From positions 1 to 49,774 of the forward strand of contig JACRAL010000054.1 of the NCBI GenBank assembly GCA_016213435.1: a stretch of DNA of 49,774 nucleotides, in the 5' to 3' direction. Source of the DNA: Bacteroidota bacterium. Its GTDB lineage: Bacteria > Bacteroidota > Bacteroidia > Palsa-948. The position numbers and the translations under genes are program-made. Below the pieces are notes generated by a model that saw only the letters and a list, made by a program, of their open reading frames with translations, did no database searches and was not told the origin of the DNA. Shown piece by piece: positions 42,184-49,774 of this stretch; the first letter of the stretch is position 1; every line of letters starts with the position of its first letter.

Positions 42184-44463
42184 ATGAGAAGATTACTTTA
42201 TCATCCAACTATCAGACGGTTAATTTTCTTTTTCCCGTTACAGTTATTGTTTCTGCATATCAAAAAAAATCTTTTGCTGTTATCCATTTGGGGACTTCTT
42301 TTTGGATTTATTACACAATCGCTTGCACCACGCTACGGGGTTCCGTATTTGTTTTTAAACCCTGAATATCTGGATGAAGTAAGTCCTCTTTCCTATTTTA
42401 TCATTGGATTTGCCTGCGGAGGATTTGTGATGGCTTTCAATATCTCGAGTTATACCCTGAATAGTTACCGATTTCCTTTTCTCGCAACACTTTCCAGCCC
42501 GTTTACAAAATACTGCTTCAATAATTTTATTATCCCGCTTTTGTTTCTCATCGTTTATGTCATCAATGTAATTTCATTTTTGGAACGCGAAGATCTTTAT
42601 TCTAAATTTGAAGAGTTTATGATGGTGATGGGATTTCTCGGAGGAGTCCTAATTTTTGTTGCCCTCACGCTGCTGTATTTTTTCAGAACCAATAAAGACA
42701 TTCACGGAATGTTTGGAGTAAAATCTCAGGAAGCGGGACAAGATGAGTTACTGCACAAGAGATATAAGAGGAGGAATGAATCTTGGAAAAATCCTTATCT
42801 CGTCCGTGAGGCACGCGACTGGTACGTGGAAACCTATCTCAGTAATCCATTTCGTGTGCGCCTGGTGCGCGCAGTTCGTCATTATAAAAGAGAAATGCTT
42901 CGCAATGTGTTCCTGCAGAACTACAGGAATGCCGGAATCTATTCTTTCATCGCAATAATTACTTTGTTAGGACTTGGATTCTTTCGCGAAGTGCCTTTTC
43001 TGATGTTTCCTGCCGGTGCAAGTGTATTTCTTTTACTAACCATGCTCATCATGCTTCCCATCCCTCTCTATTCTGTTTTCAAGGGATGGGCTCCGGTGCT
43101 TTTGTTTGTATTTTTAATAGCACTCAATTTTCTCTACCAGATGAAGTTTTTCAATAACATCAATAAGGTTTACGGTTTGGATTATAATACCAAGGAAGCA
43201 TCCTACGATAATAACACCCTGAATAAGTTTGCTTCTCAGCAAGATACTGCCGATGCCGACTTCAAAGCCATGCTGGAAACCTTGAATAAGTGGAGATTAA
43301 AAAATCTGAAAACCACAGTGCAAAAAAATGAAAAGCCAAAGTTTGTGGTTGTCTGCACCAGTGGTGGTGGATTACGATCTTCTCTCTGGACTTTTCAATC
43401 CCTACAATATTCGGATAGCGTACTTCAGGGGGAGTTGTTAAAACATGTGGCACTGATAACAGGTTCTTCTGGCGGAATGATCGGTGCTGCCTATCTGCGC
43501 GAATTATATTGGCAAAATCAGTCGGGAAAATTGAAAGACCTCTATAACCCCTCTTATCAAAAGGATATTTCAAAAGATGTTTTAAATGCAGTGGCATTCA
43601 GCATTGCAACAAGTGATTGGTTTGTTTCTTTCCAAAGCGTGAAATATGGGGAATACAAATACAATAAAGACAGGGGGTATATGTTTGAAAAGCGCTTGAA
43701 CGATAATCTTCGGAATGTTTTTTCAGGCAGAAGCATCTCTGATTACAGACTTGTCGAATCGGAAGCGATTATTCCAATGATGATCTTTTCTCCTACCATG
43801 GTGAATGACGGCCGAAAGCTCATTGTTTCCTCTTTGCCTGTTTCTTTTCTTACGCAAAATGCACAATCGGATAAGCTGAACAAGTTGCCCTTAAATGACG
43901 GGATTGAGTTCTCTCGTTTTTTCAGGGAACAAAAAGCCGACAACATTCTTTTTACCAGCGTGCTTAGGATGAGTTCAACATTTCCCTACATCACACCTAT
44001 TGTTTCCCTGCCAAGTGAACCAGCCATTGAAATAATGGATGCCGGCATGCGTGACAATTATGGAATTGAAGTCGCATTAAAATATTTATACTCCTTTCGA
44101 AATTGGATTGCCACCAACACCAGCGGAATTGTCATCATCCAGATTCGCGACAGGCATAAAGAATTCCCCATAGAAGAAAATCCTTTGCCCACCATTATGG
44201 GAGCGCTTAGCCGTCCGCTCGGAAGTTTTTACGGTAATCTGTTTTACATGCAGGATTTCTCGCAGAACCAGCAAATAGAATATATCAGTTCTTGGTTTGA
44301 TGGACCGGTTGATGTTATTGATTTTCAGCTGAAGAATGAAATACCAGACAAGATATCTCTTTCTTGGCATCTTACAAATCATGAAAAAGCAAAGGTGATA
44401 AACTCTATTGACCTTCCCGAAAATCAGGAATCCATTAAAAAGCTGAGAGCGTTGCTTGAATAA
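42184..44463 (+). CDS. Membrane patatin-like phospholipase family protein
   Basis: The 759 residues have about eight N-terminal membrane helices (to about 330) and a C-terminal patatin-like domain. That domain shows the oxyanion loop TSGGGLRSSLWTFQS (about 395-409), the nucleophile Ser in GSSGGMIGAAYL (Ser near 428, G-x-S-x-G), and the catalytic Asp in MDAGMRDNYGIE (near 619, D-G/A type). So a Ser-Asp dyad lipase is expected, with the active site on the cytoplasmic or membrane face depending on topology. Physiological substrate is unknown; lipid A or phospholipid remodelling are possible. No neighbour clearly belongs to the same pathway. Confidence 0.85.
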   Translation: MRRLLYHPTIRRLIFFFPLQLLFLHIKKNLLLLSIWGLLFGFITQSLAPRYGVPYLFLNPEYLDEVSPLSYFIIGFACGGFVMAFNISSYTLNSYRFPFLATLSSPFTKYCFNNFIIPLLFLIVYVINVISFLEREDLYSKFEEFMMVMGFLGGVLIFVALTLLYFFRTNKDIHGMFGVKSQEAGQDELLHKRYKRRNESWKNPYLVREARDWYVETYLSNPFRVRLVRAVRHYKREMLRNVFLQNYRNAGIYSFIAIITLLGLGFFREVPFLMFPAGASVFLLLTMLIMLPIPLYSVFKGWAPVLLFVFLIALNFLYQMKFFNNINKVYGLDYNTKEASYDNNTLNKFASQQDTADADFKAMLETLNKWRLKNLKTTVQKNEKPKFVVVCTSGGGLRSSLWTFQSLQYSDSVLQGELLKHVALITGSSGGMIGAAYLRELYWQNQSGKLKDLYNPSYQKDISKDVLNAVAFSIATSDWFVSFQSVKYGEYKYNKDRGYMFEKRLNDNLRNVFSGRSISDYRLVESEAIIPMMIFSPTMVNDGRKLIVSSLPVSFLTQNAQSDKLNKLPLNDGIEFSRFFREQKADNILFTSVLRMSSTFPYITPIVSLPSEPAIEIMDAGMRDNYGIEVALKYLYSFRNWIATNTSGIVIIQIRDRHKEFPIEENPLPTIMGALSRPLGSFYGNLFYMQDFSQNQQIEYISSWFDGPVDVIDFQLKNEIPDKISLSWHLTNHEKAKVINSIDLPENQESIKKLRALLE

Positions 44464-44510
44464 ATTTTTTTCCCAGCCGAGACACCCATAAGTTCGGGAA
44501 AAAAATTTTC
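44462..44510 (+). terminator. Long A/T-rich stem-loop after the patatin-like gene
   Basis: AAATTTTTTTCCC (44462-44474) and GGGAAAAAAATTT pair as a 13-bp stem with a loop of about 20 bases. It starts at the stop codon and may end the transcript, though it lacks a GC-rich base and trailing T run of the classic type. Confidence 0.5.
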
Positions 44511-44525
44511 ATGAAAAACCGCATA

Positions 44526-44555
44526 TTGCCGGTTTTGAAATTTATTTTATATTTG
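44526..44555 (+). promoter_or_regulatory. Bacteroidota-type promoter candidate for the tail-fibre-like gene
   Basis: TTG (44526-44528), 19 bases, then TATATTTG (44548-44555): a good match to the TTTG-N19-TAnnTTTG consensus. The start would be near 44562, leaving a leader of about 155 bases before ATG 44718 that contains the hairpin at 44628-44665. Confidence 0.55.
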
Positions 44556-44627
44556 CTTTGTGAACGCAAAACACAATACAATGGCACTCACTCACTCACT
44601 CATATAATAAGGACAATAATTTACAGC

Positions 44628-44665
44628 AAAGCCCGGTACATACTTATGTGCAGGGCTTTTTTTTT
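44628..44665 (+). terminator. Terminator-like hairpin in the leader of the tail-fibre-like gene
   Basis: AAAGCCC (44628-44634) pairs with GGGCTTT, with an inner GTACATA / TATGTGC pairing, then nine T's. Classic intrinsic terminator shape. If the promoter at 44526-44555 is right, it would be an attenuator; otherwise it ends an upstream transcript. Confidence 0.75.
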
Positions 44666-44717
44666 CAACCCAATGTTTCTTAACCAACCAATAACCGCAA
44701 CTAAAATTTACATTTCC

Positions 44718-46904
44718 ATGAAGATAAATTTCCGCATCAGCACACCAATAGGGGGAGCAATGGCATTGCTTCTTTTCTTTAACACTCAGAGTTTTTCGCA
44801 GGCGCTATGGCAGGCAAACGGATCGGGCATTACCTATACCAACCGCTGGGTAGGAATAGGAACAACTACTCCAACACAAAAATTAGATGTTGCAGGAAGA
44901 ATGCATGCATCAGGCAATGCGTATTTTGACTCGCTTGCGCAGGCGCTATCGCTGAAAGCGGGCAACATAAGCATCAGTTCCAACCTTATTACATCTTCCA
45001 CCGGAGCTATTTCTTTCGGAAACAATAACCTGAATACTACCGGAAATATTACTGCAAACGAAATAACAGCAAACGGACATGTATCGCTGAATGCCCTTGC
45101 CGATTATTCTGCTGATCTTTCTTCCTCTTATACAAACCGCAGTCTGGTTGACAAAGGATGGGTTACCTCGCTGGGATATTTAACAGGCAACCAACCCATC
45201 GCCCTCAGCGGTGATGTGAGCGGAAACGGAACCACTTCCATTGCAAGCGCTGTTGCATGGGCTAATGGCTATCCGGCTTTTGATGCACGCTATCTTTCCC
45301 TCAGTGGCGGAAACCTGACAGGAACACTGACCTTAAACGCGGATCCTGCCAATGCGCTTGAAGCAGCCACCAAACACTATGTGGATACAAAAACAGCAGC
45401 AGTAAACGCCAGCCAGTGGACCACATCGGGCAGCGCCATTTATTACACTAACGGAACTGTAGCCATTGGCACAGCCACACCCAATACCCTTTATAAATTC
45501 CATGTGTCAGGAGGAAGCATTCGTTTAGACCAGGGAGGCATAGCGGTTGTAGCATCTAACACCCAGTTTCCGATAGCTGCCGCCACTTCCACTTCCAACA
45601 CCTTTTTTGCAGTGACTAACACCGGTCAAACGGCAGCGGGCATATACATGACCGGAGGAGGAACAGGCACCAAGGGCGTTATCCTGCATGCCACAGGACC
45701 CGGAAATTACCAAGGTGCCAACAAACTTGTTTTCCGCACTTCAGACTCAACGGATATTTATTGCCAGTTACTGGATGGATCAGGCAAAGGCAACCTCGGA
45801 TTAGGCACTCTGTACCCAACAGAAAAACTCGAAGTAGCAGGAACGGTTTACAGCACAACAGGCGGGTTTAAATTCCCCGATGGCAGCATGCAAATCACTG
45901 CCACTACAAGCCATCCAAGTTTTGACAGCATTAATGTTGCAAACAGAATTAAAGTCGGGAACTCTATTATTATTGATGGTCTAAGTAATACAAATACAAC
46001 CAATCAGATTTATACCGATGCAACCGCTCCTACAGATTTACTGATTCAATCCAAGCCGTCTCCAGCAGATTTCAACACCATCATCAATGCAAATAATACA
46101 GGACAGGTAATAATAGGAACTGCTAATCCAAATGATCCTCCACTAACAAAAGCAAAACTTAGAGTAAATGGAAGCATTTCTGTTTACGATGGAAACGGGA
46201 ACACGTCATTATTTTTCGGAGAAGAAATGTTTAATCCAAATCCTAATAATGTATTGGGGGAATGGGGAATACAATATTGGAATGGAGCAAGCAAGGGTAC
46301 TGCCAATGGTAATAATGGATGGGGCGGGTTAAATTTCTGGAAACCCTCTGGCAGCACCGGAGGTCAACCTGGTGGGGACGTTAATGGTTTTTTATATCTT
46401 CAAGATGATGGAAATATTGGTATTGGAACAGAAAATCCTCAAGCAAGATTAGATGTAATCGGAACTGGCAAGATTAGCGGTAATGTGGGTATAGGTACTG
46501 CTCCTGATGTATCCTCTAATAATTATAGATTATCTGTTTGTGGTACAATCCATGCAAAAAGAGTTGTCATAGAAACCTTTACCTGCGATTTTGTTTTTGA
46601 TAATAGCTATTCTTTATTATCTCTTAAGGAAAGACAGGAAAAAGTTTTTCAAAACAAGCATTTGATAAATGTACCCTCTGCAAAAGAAATGGATAAAAAT
46701 GGAAATGATTTAGGTAATACTACCATGGGCATCCTTCAAAATGTAGAAGAACATGAACTCTATTTATACAAGCATGATGAACAACTTACGAAAATAGAAC
46801 AAGAAAATAAATTATTGAAAGATAGCATGGCACAGCAGGCAAAATTATTAGAGGAACAAGCTAAAGCAATAAAAGTTTTGCAAAATGCAATACAGCATAA
46901 ATAA
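44718..46904 (+). CDS. Secreted tail-fibre-like protein with repeated GIGTxxPxxKLxVxG motif
   Basis: I place the start at ATG 44718 (MKINFRISTP), which gives a proper signal peptide ending FNTQSFSQ; the longer frame crosses the leader hairpin. That gives 728 residues. The motif GIGTxxPxxKLxVxG recurs: GIGTTTPTQKLDVAG, AIGTATPNTLYKFHVSG, GLGTLYPTEKLEVAG, IIGTANPNDPP, GIGTENPQARLDVIG. This is typical of Bacteroidota surface/phage-fibre-like proteins. The C-terminus has CGTIHAKRVVIETFTCDFVF, NKHLINVPSAKEMDKNGNDL and a coiled coil, as in other fibre-like proteins. There is no type IX sorting domain. Base composition changes near 45940, higher GC before, AT-rich after. Confidence 0.8.
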   Translation: MKINFRISTPIGGAMALLLFFNTQSFSQALWQANGSGITYTNRWVGIGTTTPTQKLDVAGRMHASGNAYFDSLAQALSLKAGNISISSNLITSSTGAISFGNNNLNTTGNITANEITANGHVSLNALADYSADLSSSYTNRSLVDKGWVTSLGYLTGNQPIALSGDVSGNGTTSIASAVAWANGYPAFDARYLSLSGGNLTGTLTLNADPANALEAATKHYVDTKTAAVNASQWTTSGSAIYYTNGTVAIGTATPNTLYKFHVSGGSIRLDQGGIAVVASNTQFPIAAATSTSNTFFAVTNTGQTAAGIYMTGGGTGTKGVILHATGPGNYQGANKLVFRTSDSTDIYCQLLDGSGKGNLGLGTLYPTEKLEVAGTVYSTTGGFKFPDGSMQITATTSHPSFDSINVANRIKVGNSIIIDGLSNTNTTNQIYTDATAPTDLLIQSKPSPADFNTIINANNTGQVIIGTANPNDPPLTKAKLRVNGSISVYDGNGNTSLFFGEEMFNPNPNNVLGEWGIQYWNGASKGTANGNNGWGGLNFWKPSGSTGGQPGGDVNGFLYLQDDGNIGIGTENPQARLDVIGTGKISGNVGIGTAPDVSSNNYRLSVCGTIHAKRVVIETFTCDFVFDNSYSLLSLKERQEKVFQNKHLINVPSAKEMDKNGNDLGNTTMGILQNVEEHELYLYKHDEQLTKIEQENKLLKDSMAQQAKLLEEQAKAIKVLQNAIQHK

Positions 46905-46910
46905 GGAAAA

Positions 46911-47579
46911 ATGAAAAACTATAAGCATCCAATATTATTCTCTTTCTTATTACTCAGTGTAATATATATTAATAATATATACGCTCAGGATAGTATTATT
47001 ACTTCCAATAATTATAAATACAAGCTAGGTGCAAAACTTATTGCTGATAAAAGCGGAGATATAGCAATATCGCCATTTTTCTATCAAGTATACTGCGGGG
47101 GAATGCAAATAATAAAAAGAATAAAAACTTCTAAAATGAGTTTAGAAAGTGGTGTTTATTATTACAACAAAGTATATGAAAACCGCTTTTATTCAAACTC
47201 GCATCCTGTTACACTGTATTTACCTTTTTATTATCACTATTTAAATTTGCCTTTAAGTTTAAGATATGACACAAAACTTTTTTATTTTACAGCAGGGGGT
47301 TATGTTGATTACTTAACTTCTACAACTCTAGATCCAGAAAATAAAGAGTATAAGGACAGCATTATTGATAATGGTCCCAATAGAAAGATAAATTTGGGCA
47401 TTGCTTTTTCAGTCGGGCTGGAAAAACAAATATCTAAACAGATAAACTTTTTTGTAGAAGGGCATTTATTACAAAATTTTTCTTCTACCAAATTAGGAAT
47501 ACATAATATTCTGCCTAGCATGGAAAATTATGGTTTTGCAATCGGGATTAATTATAAGATGAAGTTGTTTAAAGTTTGA
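46911..47579 (+). CDS. Outer-membrane beta-barrel protein of unknown function
   Basis: The 222 residues have a signal peptide ending NNIYAQ (about 26), then a barrel-like strand pattern (KYKLGAKLIADKSGDIAISP, YLPFYYHYLNLPLSLRYDTK, LFYFTAGGYVDYL, INLGIAFSVGLEKQ, INFFVEGHLLQNF, YGFAIGINYKMKLF). The last strand ends in a hydrophobic residue two before the C-terminus, roughly as barrels do. It begins 6 bases after the fibre-like gene and is probably co-transcribed; it may be the outer-membrane partner of a surface protein. No further family evidence. Confidence 0.75.
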   Translation: MKNYKHPILFSFLLLSVIYINNIYAQDSIITSNNYKYKLGAKLIADKSGDIAISPFFYQVYCGGMQIIKRIKTSKMSLESGVYYYNKVYENRFYSNSHPVTLYLPFYYHYLNLPLSLRYDTKLFYFTAGGYVDYLTSTTLDPENKEYKDSIIDNGPNRKINLGIAFSVGLEKQISKQINFFVEGHLLQNFSSTKLGIHNILPSMENYGFAIGINYKMKLFKV

Positions 47580-47706
47580 TTTTTGATTGATTTTCAAACA
47601 AGTAAAGTTTATATGCTCGTAGTGAGCTTGTTGGTTTGATTAGTGATTTTATTGTTTTTTAAGGATGACTTTAAACAACTCCGATATTAAATAAAGAAGT
47701 AAAAAA

Positions 47707-49308
47707 ATGAAAACTAAAAAAAATACATTATTATTTATATCAATTATTCCAACATTTCTTTTTTCGCAAACCAATTTAATTCATAATCCAGGTTTTGAAA
47801 ACGGGTCTGGAACACCAGTATCAGAATCATCATGTCAATTTGGAGCTTATGTTCCAGGCACTACTGCCATAGATAATTATATTTATGATTGGAAATTAGC
47901 CAGATGCACAGATTCTTGGCCATCTATTTGTGATTACAAATATTCAGAACCAGATTGGAAGGGACCGGATTATGGCTGCTCCTATCTAATACCAAGTCAC
48001 ACCCGATTTATGTATCTTGAAAAAAGAAAATATGGCACTACCTGTCATACTAAATCAGGTGAACAGGATGCAGTACGGTCTCCTCTCATTTCTACTATGG
48101 ACGGAACAAAAAATTATTTATTCAGAATAAACTATGAAGGGTTAAATCAATTTTTTCCAAATACAGATTGCCAGCCAGATGCTCCTAGAACAAGAATATA
48201 CTTTTCAAAAAATAGCTCTAATTGGCATGCAAAGTGGGGTAATACAAAACTTTCTTTTGCAATGTATCCTCCTTACAGTTTCGTCCAACATTGGGTTATT
48301 TTAAATGGACCACGTTTCAACTCAATTCCATTCATTGGAAATATTTTTGATAAATTAAAAAATATTACTATTGCTTGCGAAGATGGAGCATTTTATGTTG
48401 ATTATGTTGAACTCGCAGAAATGTGCGAAGATCCTTTGCTCATTCAAAATCACGTATTCTATTATGGCGTAAACGAAGTGCCCTATAAATCCAGCGGAAT
48501 ATTAAAAGCAGGTAATAATGTAGGCGCTCCAACTGCAACGGGTGATGTAATTATTAAAAATAGTGCTGTGACAATATTTAAAGCAGAAACCGCCATTTAT
48601 TTAGAACCCGGATTTAGAACTGAGAATAATGCGCACTTTGAAACAATAATAGAAAATTGCAATACAAATACTGCCAATAGAATGATGGCACCAAATATTC
48701 AAATGCTTTCCAAAAATAATTATGTTATAACAACTGAAGATGATATTATTTCTATTGAAGACGATCATATTGACACTTTGGCTTGTCGCCCTGACACACT
48801 TAAAATTTATGGTTTAGATGGAGACACGATATCGTTCACAAATTATTGGTGGGATTATGGTAACGGAACAACCTCTACAGATAAAGTAGCGAAAATATTA
48901 TACACTCAGTCTGGAGATTATTTAGTAAGATTAGCGCTTACTGATTCTACTGGATTTACGGATACATTATCAAAAATATATGTAGTTCCTGATTGTAATA
49001 ATTTACGGAGAATGAATCAACAACAACTCACAGCAGAGGAGGTTGCAAAGAATAATTTTGAAACAGCGATAACTATTACTCCAAATCCCACGTCAGGTGT
49101 TTTTGTTTTACACATAAACGATAACACGCCTATTGAGGTTTTTATTTACAATAATATTGGTCAGCTTATTTACCAATCAACAATAATAAATGGTCAATCC
49201 TCAATTGATCTATCCACCCAGCCCAGAGGAATTTACTTTGTAAAGGTGCAGAGTGCAGACCCCGCAGGGGCAGGTAAAATTTATACGGAGAAGGTGGTAG
49301 TGCAGTAA
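47707..49308 (+). CDS. T9SS type A sorting-domain protein with PKD-like domain
   Basis: Likely surface or secreted cargo of the type IX system (sprE at 20956 is one component). The 533 residues have a signal peptide ending FLFSQ (about 21), an N-terminal NLIHNPGFENGSGTPVSESS region like carbohydrate-binding-type modules (about 22-240), a middle with MAPNIQMLSKN, a PKD-type domain (FTNYWWDYGNGTTSTDKVAK, ILYTQSGDYLVRLALTDSTG), and the C-terminal sorting domain starting ITPNPTSGVFVLHINDN and ending RGIYFVKVQSADPAGAGKIY. The last loop is lengthened by SADPAGAG, encoded by CCCCGCAGGGG (49260-49270). No enzymatic motif. Confidence 0.88.
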   Translation: MKTKKNTLLFISIIPTFLFSQTNLIHNPGFENGSGTPVSESSCQFGAYVPGTTAIDNYIYDWKLARCTDSWPSICDYKYSEPDWKGPDYGCSYLIPSHTRFMYLEKRKYGTTCHTKSGEQDAVRSPLISTMDGTKNYLFRINYEGLNQFFPNTDCQPDAPRTRIYFSKNSSNWHAKWGNTKLSFAMYPPYSFVQHWVILNGPRFNSIPFIGNIFDKLKNITIACEDGAFYVDYVELAEMCEDPLLIQNHVFYYGVNEVPYKSSGILKAGNNVGAPTATGDVIIKNSAVTIFKAETAIYLEPGFRTENNAHFETIIENCNTNTANRMMAPNIQMLSKNNYVITTEDDIISIEDDHIDTLACRPDTLKIYGLDGDTISFTNYWWDYGNGTTSTDKVAKILYTQSGDYLVRLALTDSTGFTDTLSKIYVVPDCNNLRRMNQQQLTAEEVAKNNFETAITITPNPTSGVFVLHINDNTPIEVFIYNNIGQLIYQSTIINGQSSIDLSTQPRGIYFVKVQSADPAGAGKIYTEKVVVQ

Positions 49309-49328
49309 AATCCTCACATTATTTTTTT

Positions 49329-49369
49329 AAAGGGCTGCAATCCGGATATTCGGATTCAGTCCTTTTTTT
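49329..49369 (+). terminator. Intrinsic terminator after the T9SS cargo gene
   Basis: AAAGG / CCTTT outer pairing with AATCCG (49339-49344) and CGGATT (49351-49356) inner stem, then seven T's. It begins 20 bases after the stop at 49308. Confidence 0.8.
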
Positions 49370-49380
49370 CATTTTCTACT

Positions 49381-49551
49381 TTCAGCGAAGCCTATGTATG
49401 GACGCGCGAACTTTATCGCAGCGCCAAAGCGGCAGCAGCCAATCAGGTGCCGGGTGCCGATGCAGTGGCAGATGATCTGGCTCCTATGTTTGAAGCACAA
49501 GGCAATCAGGGTGCAACGCCTGATGCTGCTCCTGTAACTCCGGTGCCGTAA
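49381..49551 (+). pseudogene. Orphan C-terminal coding fragment (Ala/Pro-rich)
   Basis: An open frame without start reads FSEAYVWTRELYRSAKAAAA and ends DAAPVTPVP at TAA 49549-49551 (57 codons). The SEAYxxxRELYRxAKxxxxxxVPGxDxxxDDLxxxF pattern looks like the end of a small Bacteroidota/phage-type protein family that I have seen without an assigned function. It begins immediately after the terminator T run, and its GC-rich composition differs from both neighbours. It is probably a remnant left by recombination, rather than an expressed gene. Confidence 0.55.
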
Positions 49552-49560
49552 AAAGCATTG

Positions 49561-49580
49561 AATTCACAAATTTGTGGATT
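49561..49580. repeat. 20-bp palindrome upstream of the repeat array
   Basis: AATTCACAAATTTGTGGATT is a palindrome with one mismatch; the core CACAAATTTGTG (49565-49576) is perfect. Such dyads often bind dimeric regulators; possibly linked to the 21-bp array 20 bases downstream. Confidence 0.6.
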
Positions 49581-49599
49581 GAGGGGCTAAAAATATCAT

Positions 49600-49714
49600 T
49601 ATCATTTACCTTTTGTTTGTTATCATTTACATCTTATTCGATATCATTTACCGGTTCTTTGATATCATTTACAGTTTGTTTGTTATCATTTAGTATTTAT
49701 TTGTTACCATTTAC
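49600..49714. repeat. Six tandem repeats with exact 21-bp period (TATCATTTAC core)
   Basis: Core TATCATTTAC (last base variable; last unit TACCATTTAC) starts at 49600, 49621, 49642, 49663, 49684 and 49705, each 21 bases apart, separated by 11-base spacers rich in T/G (for example AGTTTGTTTGT). It ends 28 bases before an ATG. The 21-bp spacing equals two helical turns, so each unit faces the same side of the DNA, as in iterons and operator arrays. Confidence 0.9.
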
Positions 49715-49742
49715 TGAAAATACCACATTAATTTAAAAATAA

Positions 49743-49774
49743 ATGAGAAAACTTACTCCTGAAGAATTGTCCGA
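49743..49774 (+). CDS. Start of an unidentified gene (runs off the right edge)
   Basis: ATG at 49743 followed by AGAAAACTTACTCCTGAAG, translated MRKLTPEELS, open to the window edge. Ten residues do not allow identification. Its only context is the 21-bp repeat array immediately upstream. Confidence 0.45.
   Translation, partial: MRKLTPEELS

Noticed and set aside
44586-44602. (ACTC)4 short tetranucleotide run
   Set aside because: Four units in a non-coding leader; too short to call a contingency tract.
44511-44717. Upstream extension of the tail-fibre-like gene
   Set aside because: The extension lacks a signal peptide at the right place and passes through a terminator hairpin; ATG 44718 gives a proper signal peptide.
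49600-49714. CRISPR array reading of the 21-bp repeats
   Set aside because: The repeat core is about 10 bases and the spacers 11 bases and alike; no cas genes. Does not fit any CRISPR layout.
1-49774. tRNA, rRNA, riboswitch or retron genes
   Set aside because: I looked through the intergenic gaps and saw no cloverleaf ends, rRNA segments, known riboswitch cores or a reverse transcriptase. A dedicated scan (tRNAscan-SE, Rfam) would settle it.

Overview
The window reads as chromosomal DNA of a Bacteroidota bacterium (Sphingobacteriia/Chitinophagia/Flavobacteriia-like; I cannot place it lower). Support: an SprE/PorW gliding/type IX secretion lipoprotein, a protein with a C-terminal type IX sorting domain, a DUF4290 protein, a MurA with the Asp-for-Cys active site usual in this phylum, TTG-N19-TAnnTTTG promoter-like sites, and low GC by eye (below 40%). 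I see no rRNA or tRNA gene, CRISPR array, intact insertion sequence or prophage.

Layout. 1-132: C-terminus of a probable transposase. 187-1977 (minus): dnaJ and grpE; grpE carries a one-base frameshift that removes the normal C-terminus. 2133-4289 (minus): AT-rich accessory patch with two unknown genes and a secreted CHAP-like amidase gene broken by a 79-bp MITE and a 14-bp tandem duplication. 4339-9688 (minus): TlpA-like thioredoxin, murA, DUF4290 protein, UvrD/PcrA helicase. 9760-12243: WG-repeat protein, DUF2905 protein, a lipoprotein and a GNAT acetyltransferase. 12288-19472: htpG, pepT, an orphan histidine kinase, gpmI, recX, a methyltransferase. 19775-25737: a repeat-rich secreted protein, sprE/porW, and a GT-C/TPR membrane protein. 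25796-34021 (plus): tight run of phosphoribosyltransferase, copper P-type ATPase, GT-C enzyme, GT4, asparagine synthase and GT2, probably a surface-glycan locus downstream of a copper exporter. 34046-37931: mtgA, sixA-like, ACP phosphodiesterase-like, aroC, an outer-membrane-barrel candidate. 37961-42109: histidine catabolism (hutI, ftcD) with a GT-C gene between. 42184-49308: membrane patatin-like lipase, a tail-fibre-like adhesin candidate, a barrel protein and a T9SS cargo protein.

The strongest unusual signals are repeats. (1) Palindromic C/T-G/A-rich elements (TCACCCC tail plus CCCTCTCC/GGAGAGGG hairpin) lie between genes and also in frame inside genes: uvrD, gpmI (twice), recX (supplying its stop), a methyltransferase, a GT-C/TPR protein (four times) and aroC. 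(2) A (TTCTGGC)5 heptamer tract sits inside the lipoprotein signal peptide of sprE/porW, where loss or gain of one unit would frameshift the gene: a candidate phase-variation switch for type IX secretion. (3) Six repeats with exact 21-bp period precede a gene start at the right edge. (4) Removing the MITE plus one 3-bp target duplication, and one copy of the 14-bp duplication, restores a clean 161-residue amidase frame.

Most core genes look ordinary and intact. The accessory interest lies in the repeats, the broken amidase and the right-hand surface-protein region.
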